Shown here one piece after another: positions 52,943 through 61,328 of a DNA stretch of 64,000 bases. The stretch lies in NCBI RefSeq assembly GCF_022163125.1, contig NZ_CP091881.1, forward strand, positions 8,698,501 to 8,762,500, written 5' to 3'. Made by a program: the position numbers and the translations under genes. This DNA comes from Paenibacillus sp. HWE-109. GTDB taxonomy: Bacteria > Bacillota > Bacilli > Paenibacillales > NBRC-103111. Within the stretch, counting starts at the first letter, position 1. Each line of letters starts with the position of its first letter. Below the pieces are notes generated by a model. It was not told where the DNA came from, made no database searches, and saw nothing but the letters and a program-made list of their open reading frames with translations.

Positions 52943-52975
52943 TGTGAGAATTTTGAGAGAAGACATTGGTAGAAT
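52943..52975 (+). promoter_or_regulatory. TGTGAG direct-repeat promoter of the CheY-like gene (site 3)
   Basis: TGTGAG (52943-52948), AATTT, TGAGAG (52954-52959), 10 nt, TAGAAT (52970-52975). The 17-bp repeat is identical to site 2, and the spacing to the -10 is identical in all three sites. Confidence 0.7.
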
Positions 52976-53019
52976 TAGAAGCAAGATCCATATAGACCGA
53001 TGTAAAGGGGAATCCGAAT

Positions 53020-53394
53020 ATGGGAAACAGAATTATCATTGTCGATGATGCTGCTTTTATGAGAGCGATATTAAAGGATGTCCTCATCTCCCTTGGTTAT
53101 GAGGTTGCGGGAGAAGCCAGCAATGGACAGGAAGCGGTCCAATTGTACAAGCGAATTAAACCGGACTTAGTGACGATGGATATTACGATGCCGGAGATGG
53201 ATGGAATTACAGCGCTGAAGGAGATCATCAGTTATAATCCGGAGGCAAGAGTCATCATGTGCTCGGCCATGGGACAGCAGAAAATGGTCGTTGATTCCAT
53301 TCAAGCAGGGGCCAAAGATTTTGTAGTGAAACCGTACAATAAAGAGCGAATTGCTGAAGCAGTTGAGCGTATCCTCATTTCCCAATCAAGATAA
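53020..53394 (+). CDS. CheY-like stand-alone response regulator
   Basis: 124 aa, a single receiver domain and nothing else. Acidic pair in IIVDDAAFMRAIL, phospho-acceptor Asp54 (LVTMDITMPEMDG), Ser in MCSAMGQQ and the conserved Lys in VVKPYNKE. Sequence is very close to CheY of Gram-positives, so a flagellar-motor or phosphorelay role is possible. No chemotaxis gene is nearby. AAAGGGGAA precedes the ATG. It is transcribed alone and shares promoter architecture with the kinase and surface-protein operons, so the hybrid kinase is a candidate phosphodonor. Confidence 0.93.
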   Translation: MGNRIIIVDDAAFMRAILKDVLISLGYEVAGEASNGQEAVQLYKRIKPDLVTMDITMPEMDGITALKEIISYNPEARVIMCSAMGQQKMVVDSIQAGAKDFVVKPYNKERIAEAVERILISQSR

Positions 53395-53399
53395 TATAA

Positions 53400-53439
53400 C
53401 CAATTCACTTCTTCACAGGAGTATGAATTGGTTTTTTTT
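53400..53439 (+). terminator. Terminator of the CheY-like gene
   Basis: CCAATTCA/TGAATTGG stem with a 16-nt loop and eight T residues, 6 nt after the stop codon. Confidence 0.88.
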
Positions 53440-53482
53440 CATCCGAAGCATCCGCATAGGAAACCTCCTATTTGATAAAAAT

Positions 53483-53520
53483 ATTTATGCATAAATGATG
53501 AATTCATAATTTGAATTATG
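53483..53520. promoter_or_regulatory. Two AT-rich palindromes upstream of the MFS gene
   Basis: ATTTATGCATAAAT (perfect 14-bp palindrome, 53483-53496) and CATAATT-TG-AATTATG (53505-53520) lie 22 bp apart start to start, 50-90 bp before the transporter. They look like regulator sites; the LysR protein encoded downstream is one candidate. Confidence 0.5.
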
Positions 53521-53571
53521 GCGTATTTCCTCATAAACTAAGTTGTACACAAAGAGAAGGAGGGAAGCCAA

Positions 53572-54780
53572 GTGACTTCACACAGCACTTTAAATAGCAC
53601 TTCAGCGGTCATGCGCAAAGGGTCGCAGCTTGCGCTTTACGCACTTACACTCGGGGCTTTTGCTATCGGGATGACCGAGTTTATCATCATGGGCTTGCTG
53701 CCCGAAGTAGCAGACAATTTGCACGTATCCATTCCATCTGCTGGTTTGCTGATCACCGGATATGCACTCGGCGTTGCCATAGGAGCACCGTTCATTACGA
53801 TTGCCACGCATCACATGCAGCGAAAGGCGCTGCTCATTCTGTTGATGATTATTTTTATCGCAGGCAATGCATTGGCAGCGGTCTCGCCCAACTATACCGT
53901 GCTTATGATCGCGCGCATCGTTGCCGCGTTGACGCATGGCTCCTTTTTTGGCGTTGGCTCAGTCGTCGCCGCGCAGTTGGTTCCTAAGGAAAAGCGAGCG
54001 GGCGCCATCGCGATTATGTTCACGGGCTTAACCTTGGCCAACATCCTGGGCGTGCCGATCGGAACGTTCCTGGGCCAAGCTTACGGGTGGCGTTCGACCT
54101 TCTGGGTCATCACTTTCATGGGGATCATCGCTCTCATTGGTATTATGCTCCTTGTCCCTAAGGTCAATGCGGTTGCATCCAGCCTGCGGCAAGAATTAGG
54201 GGTCCTGAAGCGCCCCAATGTGCATGTAGCGCTATTAATGACCGTGTTTGGATTCGGCGGCGTGTTTACCGCGTTCACTTATATCTCACCCATCCTGGTG
54301 GATATTACGGGCTTTTCAGCCAGTTCAGTTTCCTATATTCTTGTACTCTTCGGTCTAGGGATTACCATAGGGAATATTTATGGCGGTAAGTTGGCGGATC
54401 GCAAACTAATGCCATCGCTCATCGGCATTCTCCTCTTATTGACGATCATCCTGGCTATCTTTAGCCTGACGGATCATAACAAAATACTTGCACTGATTAC
54501 GATATTCTTGTTAGGCATAGCAGCTTTCGGTATCGTGCCCGGTCTGCAGCTGCATATGTTGAATACCGCCAAAGAAGCGCCAACATTGGCTTCTACTTTG
54601 AATATCGCTGCTTTTAACCTTGGCAATGCGCTTGGTGCTTATGTCGGTGGTGTTGTCATTGAATACCGATTCGGTGGCGGGCTGACAGCCGTTCCATGGG
54701 TGGCGGCAATCATCACTGCCATTGGAGTGATCTTTACACTTTGGGGCAGGAAACAACTGATGAGAGAGTCTCGAGATTGA
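53572..54780 (+). CDS. MFS efflux transporter, AraJ/DHA1-like
   Basis: 402-aa, twelve-helix major facilitator. The first helix carries GMTEFIIMGLLPEVADNLHV, the hallmark of the AraJ/sugar-efflux and drug:H+ antiporter-1 group; the loop 2-3 region and RIVAALTHGSFFGVG with LVPKEKRAGAIA also fit. GTG start behind AAGGAGGGAA. A LysR gene follows in the same direction after a terminator that overlaps the stop codon. Substrate unknown (sugar, purine or drug efflux are all found in this group). Confidence 0.9.
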   Translation: MTSHSTLNSTSAVMRKGSQLALYALTLGAFAIGMTEFIIMGLLPEVADNLHVSIPSAGLLITGYALGVAIGAPFITIATHHMQRKALLILLMIIFIAGNALAAVSPNYTVLMIARIVAALTHGSFFGVGSVVAAQLVPKEKRAGAIAIMFTGLTLANILGVPIGTFLGQAYGWRSTFWVITFMGIIALIGIMLLVPKVNAVASSLRQELGVLKRPNVHVALLMTVFGFGGVFTAFTYISPILVDITGFSASSVSYILVLFGLGITIGNIYGGKLADRKLMPSLIGILLLLTIILAIFSLTDHNKILALITIFLLGIAAFGIVPGLQLHMLNTAKEAPTLASTLNIAAFNLGNALGAYVGGVVIEYRFGGGLTAVPWVAAIITAIGVIFTLWGRKQLMRESRD

Positions 54781-54795
54781 TTCGAGGCTCTTTTT
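54766..54795 (+). terminator. Terminator overlapping the MFS stop codon
   Basis: GAGTCTCGA (54766-54774) pairs with TCGAGGCTC (54782-54790), one G-T pair, followed by TTTTT. A TATAAT at 54798-54803 just behind it may be the -10 of the LysR gene. Confidence 0.7.
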
Positions 54796-54837
54796 GGTAT
54801 AATGGAGGTAAATGGTGAGCATAGAGGGGAATAGGTC

Positions 54838-55710
54838 ATGGTTGATTTTGAATGGTACCGCAGTTTCATTAGTATCTATAAGCATAATTCAGTTTCGGAA
54901 GCGGCAAGGACACGGCTAATGACGCAGCCTGCGATGAGTCAGCATTTGGCTGCCTTGGAAGCTTACATTGGCGAACCTTTATTTATAAGAACATCGCGAA
55001 AAATATTTCCTACAGAGAGAGGCAAAGAGCTCTATACGCAGGTGGCTCCTCTTGTTGAGGCACTTGAAGAAACAACCCGTAATTTCAACGCATCCTCATC
55101 ACCCAAGCTTCCAGTCGTTAGAATTGGCGCGTCGGCGGAGCTTTTTAAGGAGAAAATTGCACCTTATCTTGGCGATTTTAACCTGCGCGTCATTGCGCAA
55201 TACGGGGTTGCTGCCCACATATTAGAGTTGTTATCGGAAGAGAAGCTTGATCTTATTGTCACCTCACAAAAGCTGTCTGCTCCAGGCGTTGAATATATTC
55301 CCTACTTTCAGGAGGAGTTTGTCGTTGTCGCATCCAGTGATTTTGACGACCGGGGACTTGAGGGGCACGCGCATCCGGAGAAATGGCTATGTCTCCAAAA
55401 TTGGATTACCTATGGTCAGGAATTGCCGATTATCCGAAGATTTTGGCGGGAACATTTTCACAAAAGACCACAGTTGCAGCCTGTCTATGTCTTGCCGGAT
55501 CTGCATGCGATACTAACTGCCATTGAGCATAAAGCAGGTATCAGTATACTTCCCACCTATATGCTAGGAAGCGCTCTGGAAGCAAATAAAGTGAAAATCG
55601 TTGCGGGTTCATACCGGGTAACGAATGATTTGTACATCGCCTATAAGCTCAAAAATAGAAATTTGCCGCACGTGAAGGCCCTGATTGAGGCGCTTAAGAA
55701 AACCCTGTGA
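54838..55710 (+). CDS. LysR family transcriptional regulator
   Basis: 290 aa. N-terminal LysR HTH (FISIYKHNSVSEAARTRLM, then TQPAMSQHLAALEAYIGEPL, FIRTSRKIFPTERGKELY) and a C-terminal periplasmic-binding-type effector domain (VVRIGASAELFKEK ...). It has its own -10-like TATAAT at 54798. It follows the MFS transporter in the same orientation, so it may control it. The effector is unknown. Confidence 0.92.
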   Translation: MVDFEWYRSFISIYKHNSVSEAARTRLMTQPAMSQHLAALEAYIGEPLFIRTSRKIFPTERGKELYTQVAPLVEALEETTRNFNASSSPKLPVVRIGASAELFKEKIAPYLGDFNLRVIAQYGVAAHILELLSEEKLDLIVTSQKLSAPGVEYIPYFQEEFVVVASSDFDDRGLEGHAHPEKWLCLQNWITYGQELPIIRRFWREHFHKRPQLQPVYVLPDLHAILTAIEHKAGISILPTYMLGSALEANKVKIVAGSYRVTNDLYIAYKLKNRNLPHVKALIEALKKTL

Positions 55711-55845
55711 AATAAGCCTTCCCCCTCAAAAAAAGATGAGCTTACGACTTTTCCCCTGTATTTTCGTCCTTCCCTCCCGTTTTCCGGTCCTCCAATTTCC
55801 GATAAGCTAAGTAGTGTAAAGAGAGAGAGGACAGGAGGACAATGG

Positions 55846-56796
55846 ATGGAACCAGCAACTGCCAAGATCATCCCGAACAAAGAAATATCGCTGGCTAGGC
55901 AGATAAGGAGGATATGGACTTACAAGCTGATTTACGTACTGCTGCTACCTGCATTGGCATGGGTTTTCATTTTTGATTACCTGCCGCTATATGGGATCAG
56001 CATTGCTTTCATGGACTATAACGCGATACAGGGGTTCTCGGGAAGTCAGTGGGTTGGATTTAAATATTTTCAAATGCTGTTTGAGTCGGATATGTTCTTG
56101 AATGCGTTCAAGAACACACTGCTTATCAGCTTATACAAAATGATCAGCGGTTTTCTTTGTCCCATTTTGTTAGCGCTTGCATTAAATGAAATCCGCATCG
56201 TCTGGTTCAAAAAAACGCTCCAAACGGCCGTCTACCTGCCGAGGTTTGTATCTTGGGTCGTGTATGGGGGAATCATCACACTGCTCCTTTCGCCGGAAAC
56301 CGGCGTCATTAACAAGATCATCGAGTTTTTTGGCGGCGATCCGGCCTATTTGCTCGTCGAGCCCGCTTACTTCCGGACCATTCTGGTCGTCACAGATGCG
56401 ATGAAGGAGATGGGCTGGGCAGCCATTATCTATATGGCGGCAATCGCCGGACTGAATCCGGAGGTGTACGAAGCTGCTATTGTGGATGGAGCGACGCGGT
56501 TTCAGCGAATTATACACGTGACGCTGCCAGGTATTACCGGGACCATTATCGTCATCTTCATCCTGAGAGTCGGATATATCATGAGTGCAGGGCTGGATCA
56601 GGTCATCAACTTGTACAATCCGATGGTCTTTGAAGTCGGAGATATTCTGGATACGTACATTTACCGTGTCGGCATCGAGCAATTTAATCTAAGCCTTGCC
56701 GCCGCCGCTGACGTAATCAAGGGTGTTATCGGACTTGTAATGATGCTGGTAGCCAATCAAATTGCCAAGCGAATCAATGATTCCGGTATTTTTTGA
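55846..56796 (+). CDS. LplB-type polysaccharide/oligosaccharide ABC permease
   Basis: 316-aa permease of the LplB (aldouronate-type) family: after an N-terminal tail comes YVLLLPALAWVFIFDYLPLYG, typical of LplB, and the EAA loop near residue 205 (YEAAIVDGATRFQRIIHVTL). AGGAGG precedes ATG 55846. It opens an operon lplB-lplC-lplA-kinase-regulator. No ATPase gene is present. Confidence 0.93.
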   Translation: MEPATAKIIPNKEISLARQIRRIWTYKLIYVLLLPALAWVFIFDYLPLYGISIAFMDYNAIQGFSGSQWVGFKYFQMLFESDMFLNAFKNTLLISLYKMISGFLCPILLALALNEIRIVWFKKTLQTAVYLPRFVSWVVYGGIITLLLSPETGVINKIIEFFGGDPAYLLVEPAYFRTILVVTDAMKEMGWAAIIYMAAIAGLNPEVYEAAIVDGATRFQRIIHVTLPGITGTIIVIFILRVGYIMSAGLDQVINLYNPMVFEVGDILDTYIYRVGIEQFNLSLAAAADVIKGVIGLVMMLVANQIAKRINDSGIF

Positions 56797-56810
56797 CAAA
56801 GGGGAAAGAC

Positions 56811-57689
56811 ATGATGAAGCTAACGAAAGGCGAGCGAGCCTTTGTCACTACGAACTATTTGGTTTTGACGGTAATGACCTTAATTATTGTGATTCCTTTC
56901 TGGTACGTGATTTCCGTTTCCGTAACACCGTACCATATTTTCAGCGAGAAGAACGGCATGATCTTGTTTCCAAGCTCGCTCAGTTTTGAATACTACACAT
57001 ATTTGTTAAAAGAAGGCTCGCTGATCTTCACGGCCTACGGCAATACGATCCGCAATACGGCGGGAGGTGTCCTGCTCGCCTTGTTTCTGACAACAACAGC
57101 GGCCTACGCGCTTGCAGAGAAAAGATTGCCCGGCAGACGAATCTTCATGCTTTACTTCGTCTTCACCATGCTGTTCAAAGGTGGAATGATTCCTACCTAC
57201 ATCACCATCAAGCAGTTGGGTTTGTTGAACACCAACTATGTGCTTATGCTGGTCATGGCCTACAGCGCTTTCAACATGATTATTATGAAATCGTTTTTCG
57301 AAAGCATTCCCGAGAGTTTGCGAGAATCAGCTTCCATTGACGGAGCTTCGGAGTTCAGAATCCTATGGCAGATTGTGCTGCCGCTGTCCAAACCGGTGAT
57401 CGCGACGATCGGACTTCTGTATTTGGTCGTGTATTGGAATGATTTCTTCAACGCCATGCTTTATGTGACGGATTGGCACAAAGCGCCTGTGCAGCTCATC
57501 CTGCGCACCATCATTACCAGTTCCAGCCTGCCGCCGGAGCTGCTTGAAGCAGCAGGATCAACGCCACCGCCGACGATTGGGATTCAAATGGCTGCGATTG
57601 TGATCGTGGCCTTGCCGATGCTCATTATTTACCCGTTTATACAAAAGCATTTCGAGCAGGGGATGTTGATTGGCTCCGTCAAAGGCTAG
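56811..57689 (+). CDS. LplC-type ABC permease
   Basis: 292-aa partner permease with the LplC features IPFWYVISVSVTP near residue 35 and EAA loop SLRESASIDGASEFRILWQI near 180, ending KHFEQGMLIGSVKG. The frame is open upstream to a TTG at 56793, but AAAGGGGAAA places the start at ATG 56811 (56814 also possible). 14 nt after lplB. Confidence 0.93.
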   Translation: MMKLTKGERAFVTTNYLVLTVMTLIIVIPFWYVISVSVTPYHIFSEKNGMILFPSSLSFEYYTYLLKEGSLIFTAYGNTIRNTAGGVLLALFLTTTAAYALAEKRLPGRRIFMLYFVFTMLFKGGMIPTYITIKQLGLLNTNYVLMLVMAYSAFNMIIMKSFFESIPESLRESASIDGASEFRILWQIVLPLSKPVIATIGLLYLVVYWNDFFNAMLYVTDWHKAPVQLILRTIITSSSLPPELLEAAGSTPPPTIGIQMAAIVIVALPMLIIYPFIQKHFEQGMLIGSVKG

Positions 57690-57756
57690 TGAATTCATTG
57701 GCCATCTCATTCCCATTGGGCTGAAAATAAAATATAATTCAAGGAGGTCAATTCTC

Positions 57757-59391
57757 ATGTCAAATCAAGGAAAAGTTTGGTCGTATACCGCACTTGCTGC
57801 ACTGCTTGCAGGTTCTGTAACCCTTGCAGGCTGCAGTAAGACCGGCGATCCGGCACCTGCTGCGCCTACGACATCCGCCAGCGCGGTATCGGCGGCACCG
57901 AAAACAGAGGAGCCTTACGAGCTGAAATGGCTGAAGGCCCAAGATATATCCAAGCCTTATGATCCTACCAAGGACGCTGTAAAGCAAGCCGTAGAGAAAA
58001 AGCTGAACATCAAAATCACTCCAGAGATGGTGGACGTTCAGCAGTACAAGACGAAGCTTAATCTCAAAATGTCCAGTGGTGACATTCCCGATGTCGTACG
58101 GATCGATTTCGCCGACGATTTTCAAAAGTATGCGCAGCAAGGCGCTTTCGTTGATCTGACGAATCTCATTAATGAGAAAGATACGCCGAATATTCTCAAG
58201 GAAGTGCCGAAGGAAGTCTTCGAGCAAGCCAAAGTAAACGGTAAAATTTACGGGATTCCTTATCAAGGCGGACCTGGTGCAGGCTATCGCTGGAATGTTG
58301 TGCTGCGCAAGGACTTCGTCGAGAGCATGGGCGCTCAAGTGCCCAAAACGCTGGATGAATACTACAACTTGCTGAAAAAAGTAAAAGCTGAGAAACCGGA
58401 CGTCATCCCGCTCGGCGGCTATACGGCACAGATTGGCCAGCAGAAATATGCGAACAATTCCTTTGATCATATTTTTGGCGCATTTGGCGTAACACCGGGC
58501 TATTTCACGGAAAAAGACGGCAAATTCAGCAATTATGATATCGATCCAAAAATGAAAGAGGCTCTGCAGTATTTGCAAAAAATGTACGCAGAAGGACTCA
58601 TTGATAAAGAATTCGCTACAATTAAGGAAGAGCAGCTGCGGGCTAAGCTTTACAGCGGCAAACTGTTCTCGTGGATGGGCTGGTGGTCCACACCAAATGA
58701 TTATGACACGCAAGTGGAAAGCAATGAGCTTAAGAAAAGCGGCAAATTGGCTGCTGACGGCAAGCTGCCGGATCAGTCCAATGTTCCGTACAAATATTTG
58801 TCTTTGAACAGCTCGCTTGTTGGTCCAGACGGTAAAGCGGTAGCTCCCTCAGGCGCGCCATTCGGCCAAATGAACGCAATCAGCGCCAAGACCAAAGATC
58901 CGAAAAAGGTGCTGGCGATCATTGAGAAATCGTTGTCGCTTGAGAATCAAATGTTGACCGTATGGGGTATTGAAGGCGAAGACTACAAGATCGATAATGG
59001 CAAGATGAAAGTGATTACGGATCAGATCGATCCCAAGACGCAGCAGGATAAGAATGGGAACTTCAGAGGGATTCAAAGCTACCTGTTCGCTCCGGGCTTG
59101 AAAGGCTGGCCGCGTTATCTGGAATCGCTGCCGCTGCGTCAGTCGCAGGCGCTCGATGTAGCGATTAATAACAAGTTCCAAATTACGGATGCTTCCAACT
59201 ACTTGGATTCTCCGACGAAAATCACCAAGCTCGTGGAACTGAACACACTGCGCGATTCCGTCTTTACGCAAATCATTATGGGCGCGGACATCAAGAAATT
59301 CGATGAATTCGCGGACAAATGGAAATCGCAAGGCGGCACGCAAATTCTTGCTGAGCTGGAAGCTTCCTTCAAGATAAAATCAGGCAAATAA
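57757..59391 (+). CDS. LplA-type extracellular solute-binding lipoprotein
   Basis: 544-aa binding protein with a lipobox (VTLAGC, Cys ~25) and a Pro/Ala/Ser-rich linker, then a large two-lobe domain (MSSGDIPDVVRIDFADDF; PYQGGPGAGYRWNVVLRKDF; ASNYLDSPT) as in LplA/YtcQ-type proteins. ATG 57757 follows AAGGAGGTC (57741-57749). The order lplB-lplC-lplA with the binding protein last is usual for these clusters. Substrate: an oligosaccharide, not defined by sequence. Confidence 0.92.
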   Translation: MSNQGKVWSYTALAALLAGSVTLAGCSKTGDPAPAAPTTSASAVSAAPKTEEPYELKWLKAQDISKPYDPTKDAVKQAVEKKLNIKITPEMVDVQQYKTKLNLKMSSGDIPDVVRIDFADDFQKYAQQGAFVDLTNLINEKDTPNILKEVPKEVFEQAKVNGKIYGIPYQGGPGAGYRWNVVLRKDFVESMGAQVPKTLDEYYNLLKKVKAEKPDVIPLGGYTAQIGQQKYANNSFDHIFGAFGVTPGYFTEKDGKFSNYDIDPKMKEALQYLQKMYAEGLIDKEFATIKEEQLRAKLYSGKLFSWMGWWSTPNDYDTQVESNELKKSGKLAADGKLPDQSNVPYKYLSLNSSLVGPDGKAVAPSGAPFGQMNAISAKTKDPKKVLAIIEKSLSLENQMLTVWGIEGEDYKIDNGKMKVITDQIDPKTQQDKNGNFRGIQSYLFAPGLKGWPRYLESLPLRQSQALDVAINNKFQITDASNYLDSPTKITKLVELNTLRDSVFTQIIMGADIKKFDEFADKWKSQGGTQILAELEASFKIKSGK

Positions 59392-59400
59392 GTTGTGCAT

Positions 59401-59437
59401 AGCCCCTCGTTCGGCAGCAGTCGGCGAGAGGGCTTTT
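59401..59437 (+). terminator. Terminator/attenuator hairpin after the LplA-type gene
   Basis: AGCCCCTCG (59401-59409) pairs with CGAGAGGGCT (59425-59434) with one bulge, followed by TTTT. It probably lowers read-through into the two-component genes so that the lipoprotein is made in excess. Confidence 0.6.
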
Positions 59438-59468
59438 GCCATCATCAAGGTGAGAGAAGGTGTCAGTC

Positions 59469-61328
59469 ATGGCGATTCGCTTCCCCGCAAGCAGCGGCCA
59501 TTCAGGGTTATTATCGCGGCTCAGTCTGCCCATTTTCGTGCTGATTGTCACTTTCATCGCCCTGTTTGCCACGGCCGCCAGCTACATTCTGATCCGGGTG
59601 CAGAACGACCATACCCTGAAGATGGCAGAGCAGTCGACGAAGTTTGTTTACCGTAATATTGAATATCAATTTAACACAATGAATAACGTAGCAGCCTTCC
59701 TTATGAGCAATCAATCGATCGAAAATTTACTCATGAGCACGTATCAGCAGCCTTTTGAGGCCGTGGGAGACTTCTACACGCTGGAAGCGAATTTGCAAAA
59801 TCTCTCTTTATTGTCGCTTCTGAATGACTTCGGATCAGGCAATGTGGTGCAGCAATCCTATGTCGTCTCTGTTGCGCTTGAACCGGGGAGTGGTCTTTTC
59901 GCCATGGCTACGGAACATTTTTCCCCGATAACGGGCATTTATAAGAATACTGATTTACAGGATCAAAAGTGGTTCCAAAGCCTGAGCCGCGGGGAACGCC
60001 AGAACGTCTGGTGGAGTCAAAAAACAGATGCCAATGCAGCGATGATTTATTCGGCGCGCAAAAAAACGAGCCTCAAAGACGGCCGCAGCGTTGGCACGGT
60101 CATCATCGGCGCCGATACAGGCAGCATCCGGGGAATTTTCGACAATGCGAGGCTGGATGAAGGTTTTCATCTATTGCTCGATGAATCGGATCGTGTCATG
60201 TACAGCGAACGCTACGATTTCCTGGAAGATGTTGGCGGGCTTTCGTATGTTCGCGCATTAGAGGGGGCCAAGGGCTCGATCATTACGAAGATCGACGGAG
60301 AAAATCATCGGGTCATGTTCGAGACCTTGGATAACGGCTGGAAGCTGCTTGCCGTCGTTCCAGAGAGTCATTTCAGCCGCTACACCCTGGCGATTTCACT
60401 CATCGGTGCTGCGACGGCGGCTGCTGCTCTGCTCATTGCCGGCTTCTGGCTGCGCAGAATCGTAATTAGGGTGACAGTGCCTATCACGAGGCTGGTTACG
60501 GCGATTCAGCGTCCGGAGGTGGTGGAATTTAAAGAACCGCTGCCAGCTCAGAACACGGGCATCTACGAAGTGGATGAGCTGAATCAGAAGTTCGCTGCTA
60601 TGCTCGTAACCATTCATGGCCTCATCGAGAAATCTTTTACCGAAGAGATCGAACGCCGTCAACTACAGCTGGAACTGCTGCATGCCCAGATTAATCCTCA
60701 TTTCTTATATAATACGCTGGACCTTATTAATTGCCGGGCAATCATGACTGGTGATCAGGAGACGAGTTTGATCGTTCGTTCGCTGGCTAACGTATTCCGC
60801 TACGGTCTGAACCGCGGCAAAACGTGGATTTCCTTGGAAGAGGAGATGAAACAGGTGGAAGCTTATCTCCATATTCAAATGATGATGATGGACGATTTGC
60901 GAATCGAGATCAAAATACCGGATGAACTGCTGCATGCGAGTATCGTTCATTTGATCCTACAACCGCTTGCAGAAAATGCCATCATCCACGGGTTCTCAGA
61001 TCGTAAACAAGGCTGCCGAATTGTGATTTCAGCTCGTTTGGAGCGTGAAGGATTGATTCTGCGGGTCGACGACAATGGCCGAGGCTGTGATGCCGACCGG
61101 ATGAATGGGATGCTTCGGCAGCAGCTTGCGAGAGGGAACGGAGATTCAAGCGAAGCTGGAACCGGCTACGGAACCCTGAACGTGCACCGGAGAATTCAGC
61201 TGCATGACGGAGACATGTATGGCTTGCGTTATGTGCGGATAGGGGAAGGCGAGGGCACCCGCGTCGAAGTTGTACTACCTTATCAAGGGAAGCAGCCGAC
61301 AGGAAGAAAGGATGTTGCAGATGTTTAA
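59469..61328 (+). CDS. YesM-type sensor histidine kinase
   Basis: 619-aa membrane kinase. First helix near 20-45, extracellular Cache-like sensor to ~300 (WFQSLSRGERQNVWWSQK, split over adjacent residues), second helix ~305-330, HAMP ~335-390, then a LytS/YesM kinase with phospho-acceptor His411 (HAQINPHFLYNTLDL), N-box QPLAENAIIHGFSD and G-box DDNGRGCDAD. A GTG at 59460 overlaps GAAGG; ATG 59469 is 8 nt behind it and preferred. It overlaps its response regulator by 8 nt. Likely to sense the sugar carried by, or bound to, the adjacent importer and to control that operon. Confidence 0.93.
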   Translation: MAIRFPASSGHSGLLSRLSLPIFVLIVTFIALFATAASYILIRVQNDHTLKMAEQSTKFVYRNIEYQFNTMNNVAAFLMSNQSIENLLMSTYQQPFEAVGDFYTLEANLQNLSLLSLLNDFGSGNVVQQSYVVSVALEPGSGLFAMATEHFSPITGIYKNTDLQDQKWFQSLSRGERQNVWWSQKTDANAAMIYSARKKTSLKDGRSVGTVIIGADTGSIRGIFDNARLDEGFHLLLDESDRVMYSERYDFLEDVGGLSYVRALEGAKGSIITKIDGENHRVMFETLDNGWKLLAVVPESHFSRYTLAISLIGAATAAAALLIAGFWLRRIVIRVTVPITRLVTAIQRPEVVEFKEPLPAQNTGIYEVDELNQKFAAMLVTIHGLIEKSFTEEIERRQLQLELLHAQINPHFLYNTLDLINCRAIMTGDQETSLIVRSLANVFRYGLNRGKTWISLEEEMKQVEAYLHIQMMMMDDLRIEIKIPDELLHASIVHLILQPLAENAIIHGFSDRKQGCRIVISARLEREGLILRVDDNGRGCDADRMNGMLRQQLARGNGDSSEAGTGYGTLNVHRRIQLHDGDMYGLRYVRIGEGEGTRVEVVLPYQGKQPTGRKDVADV

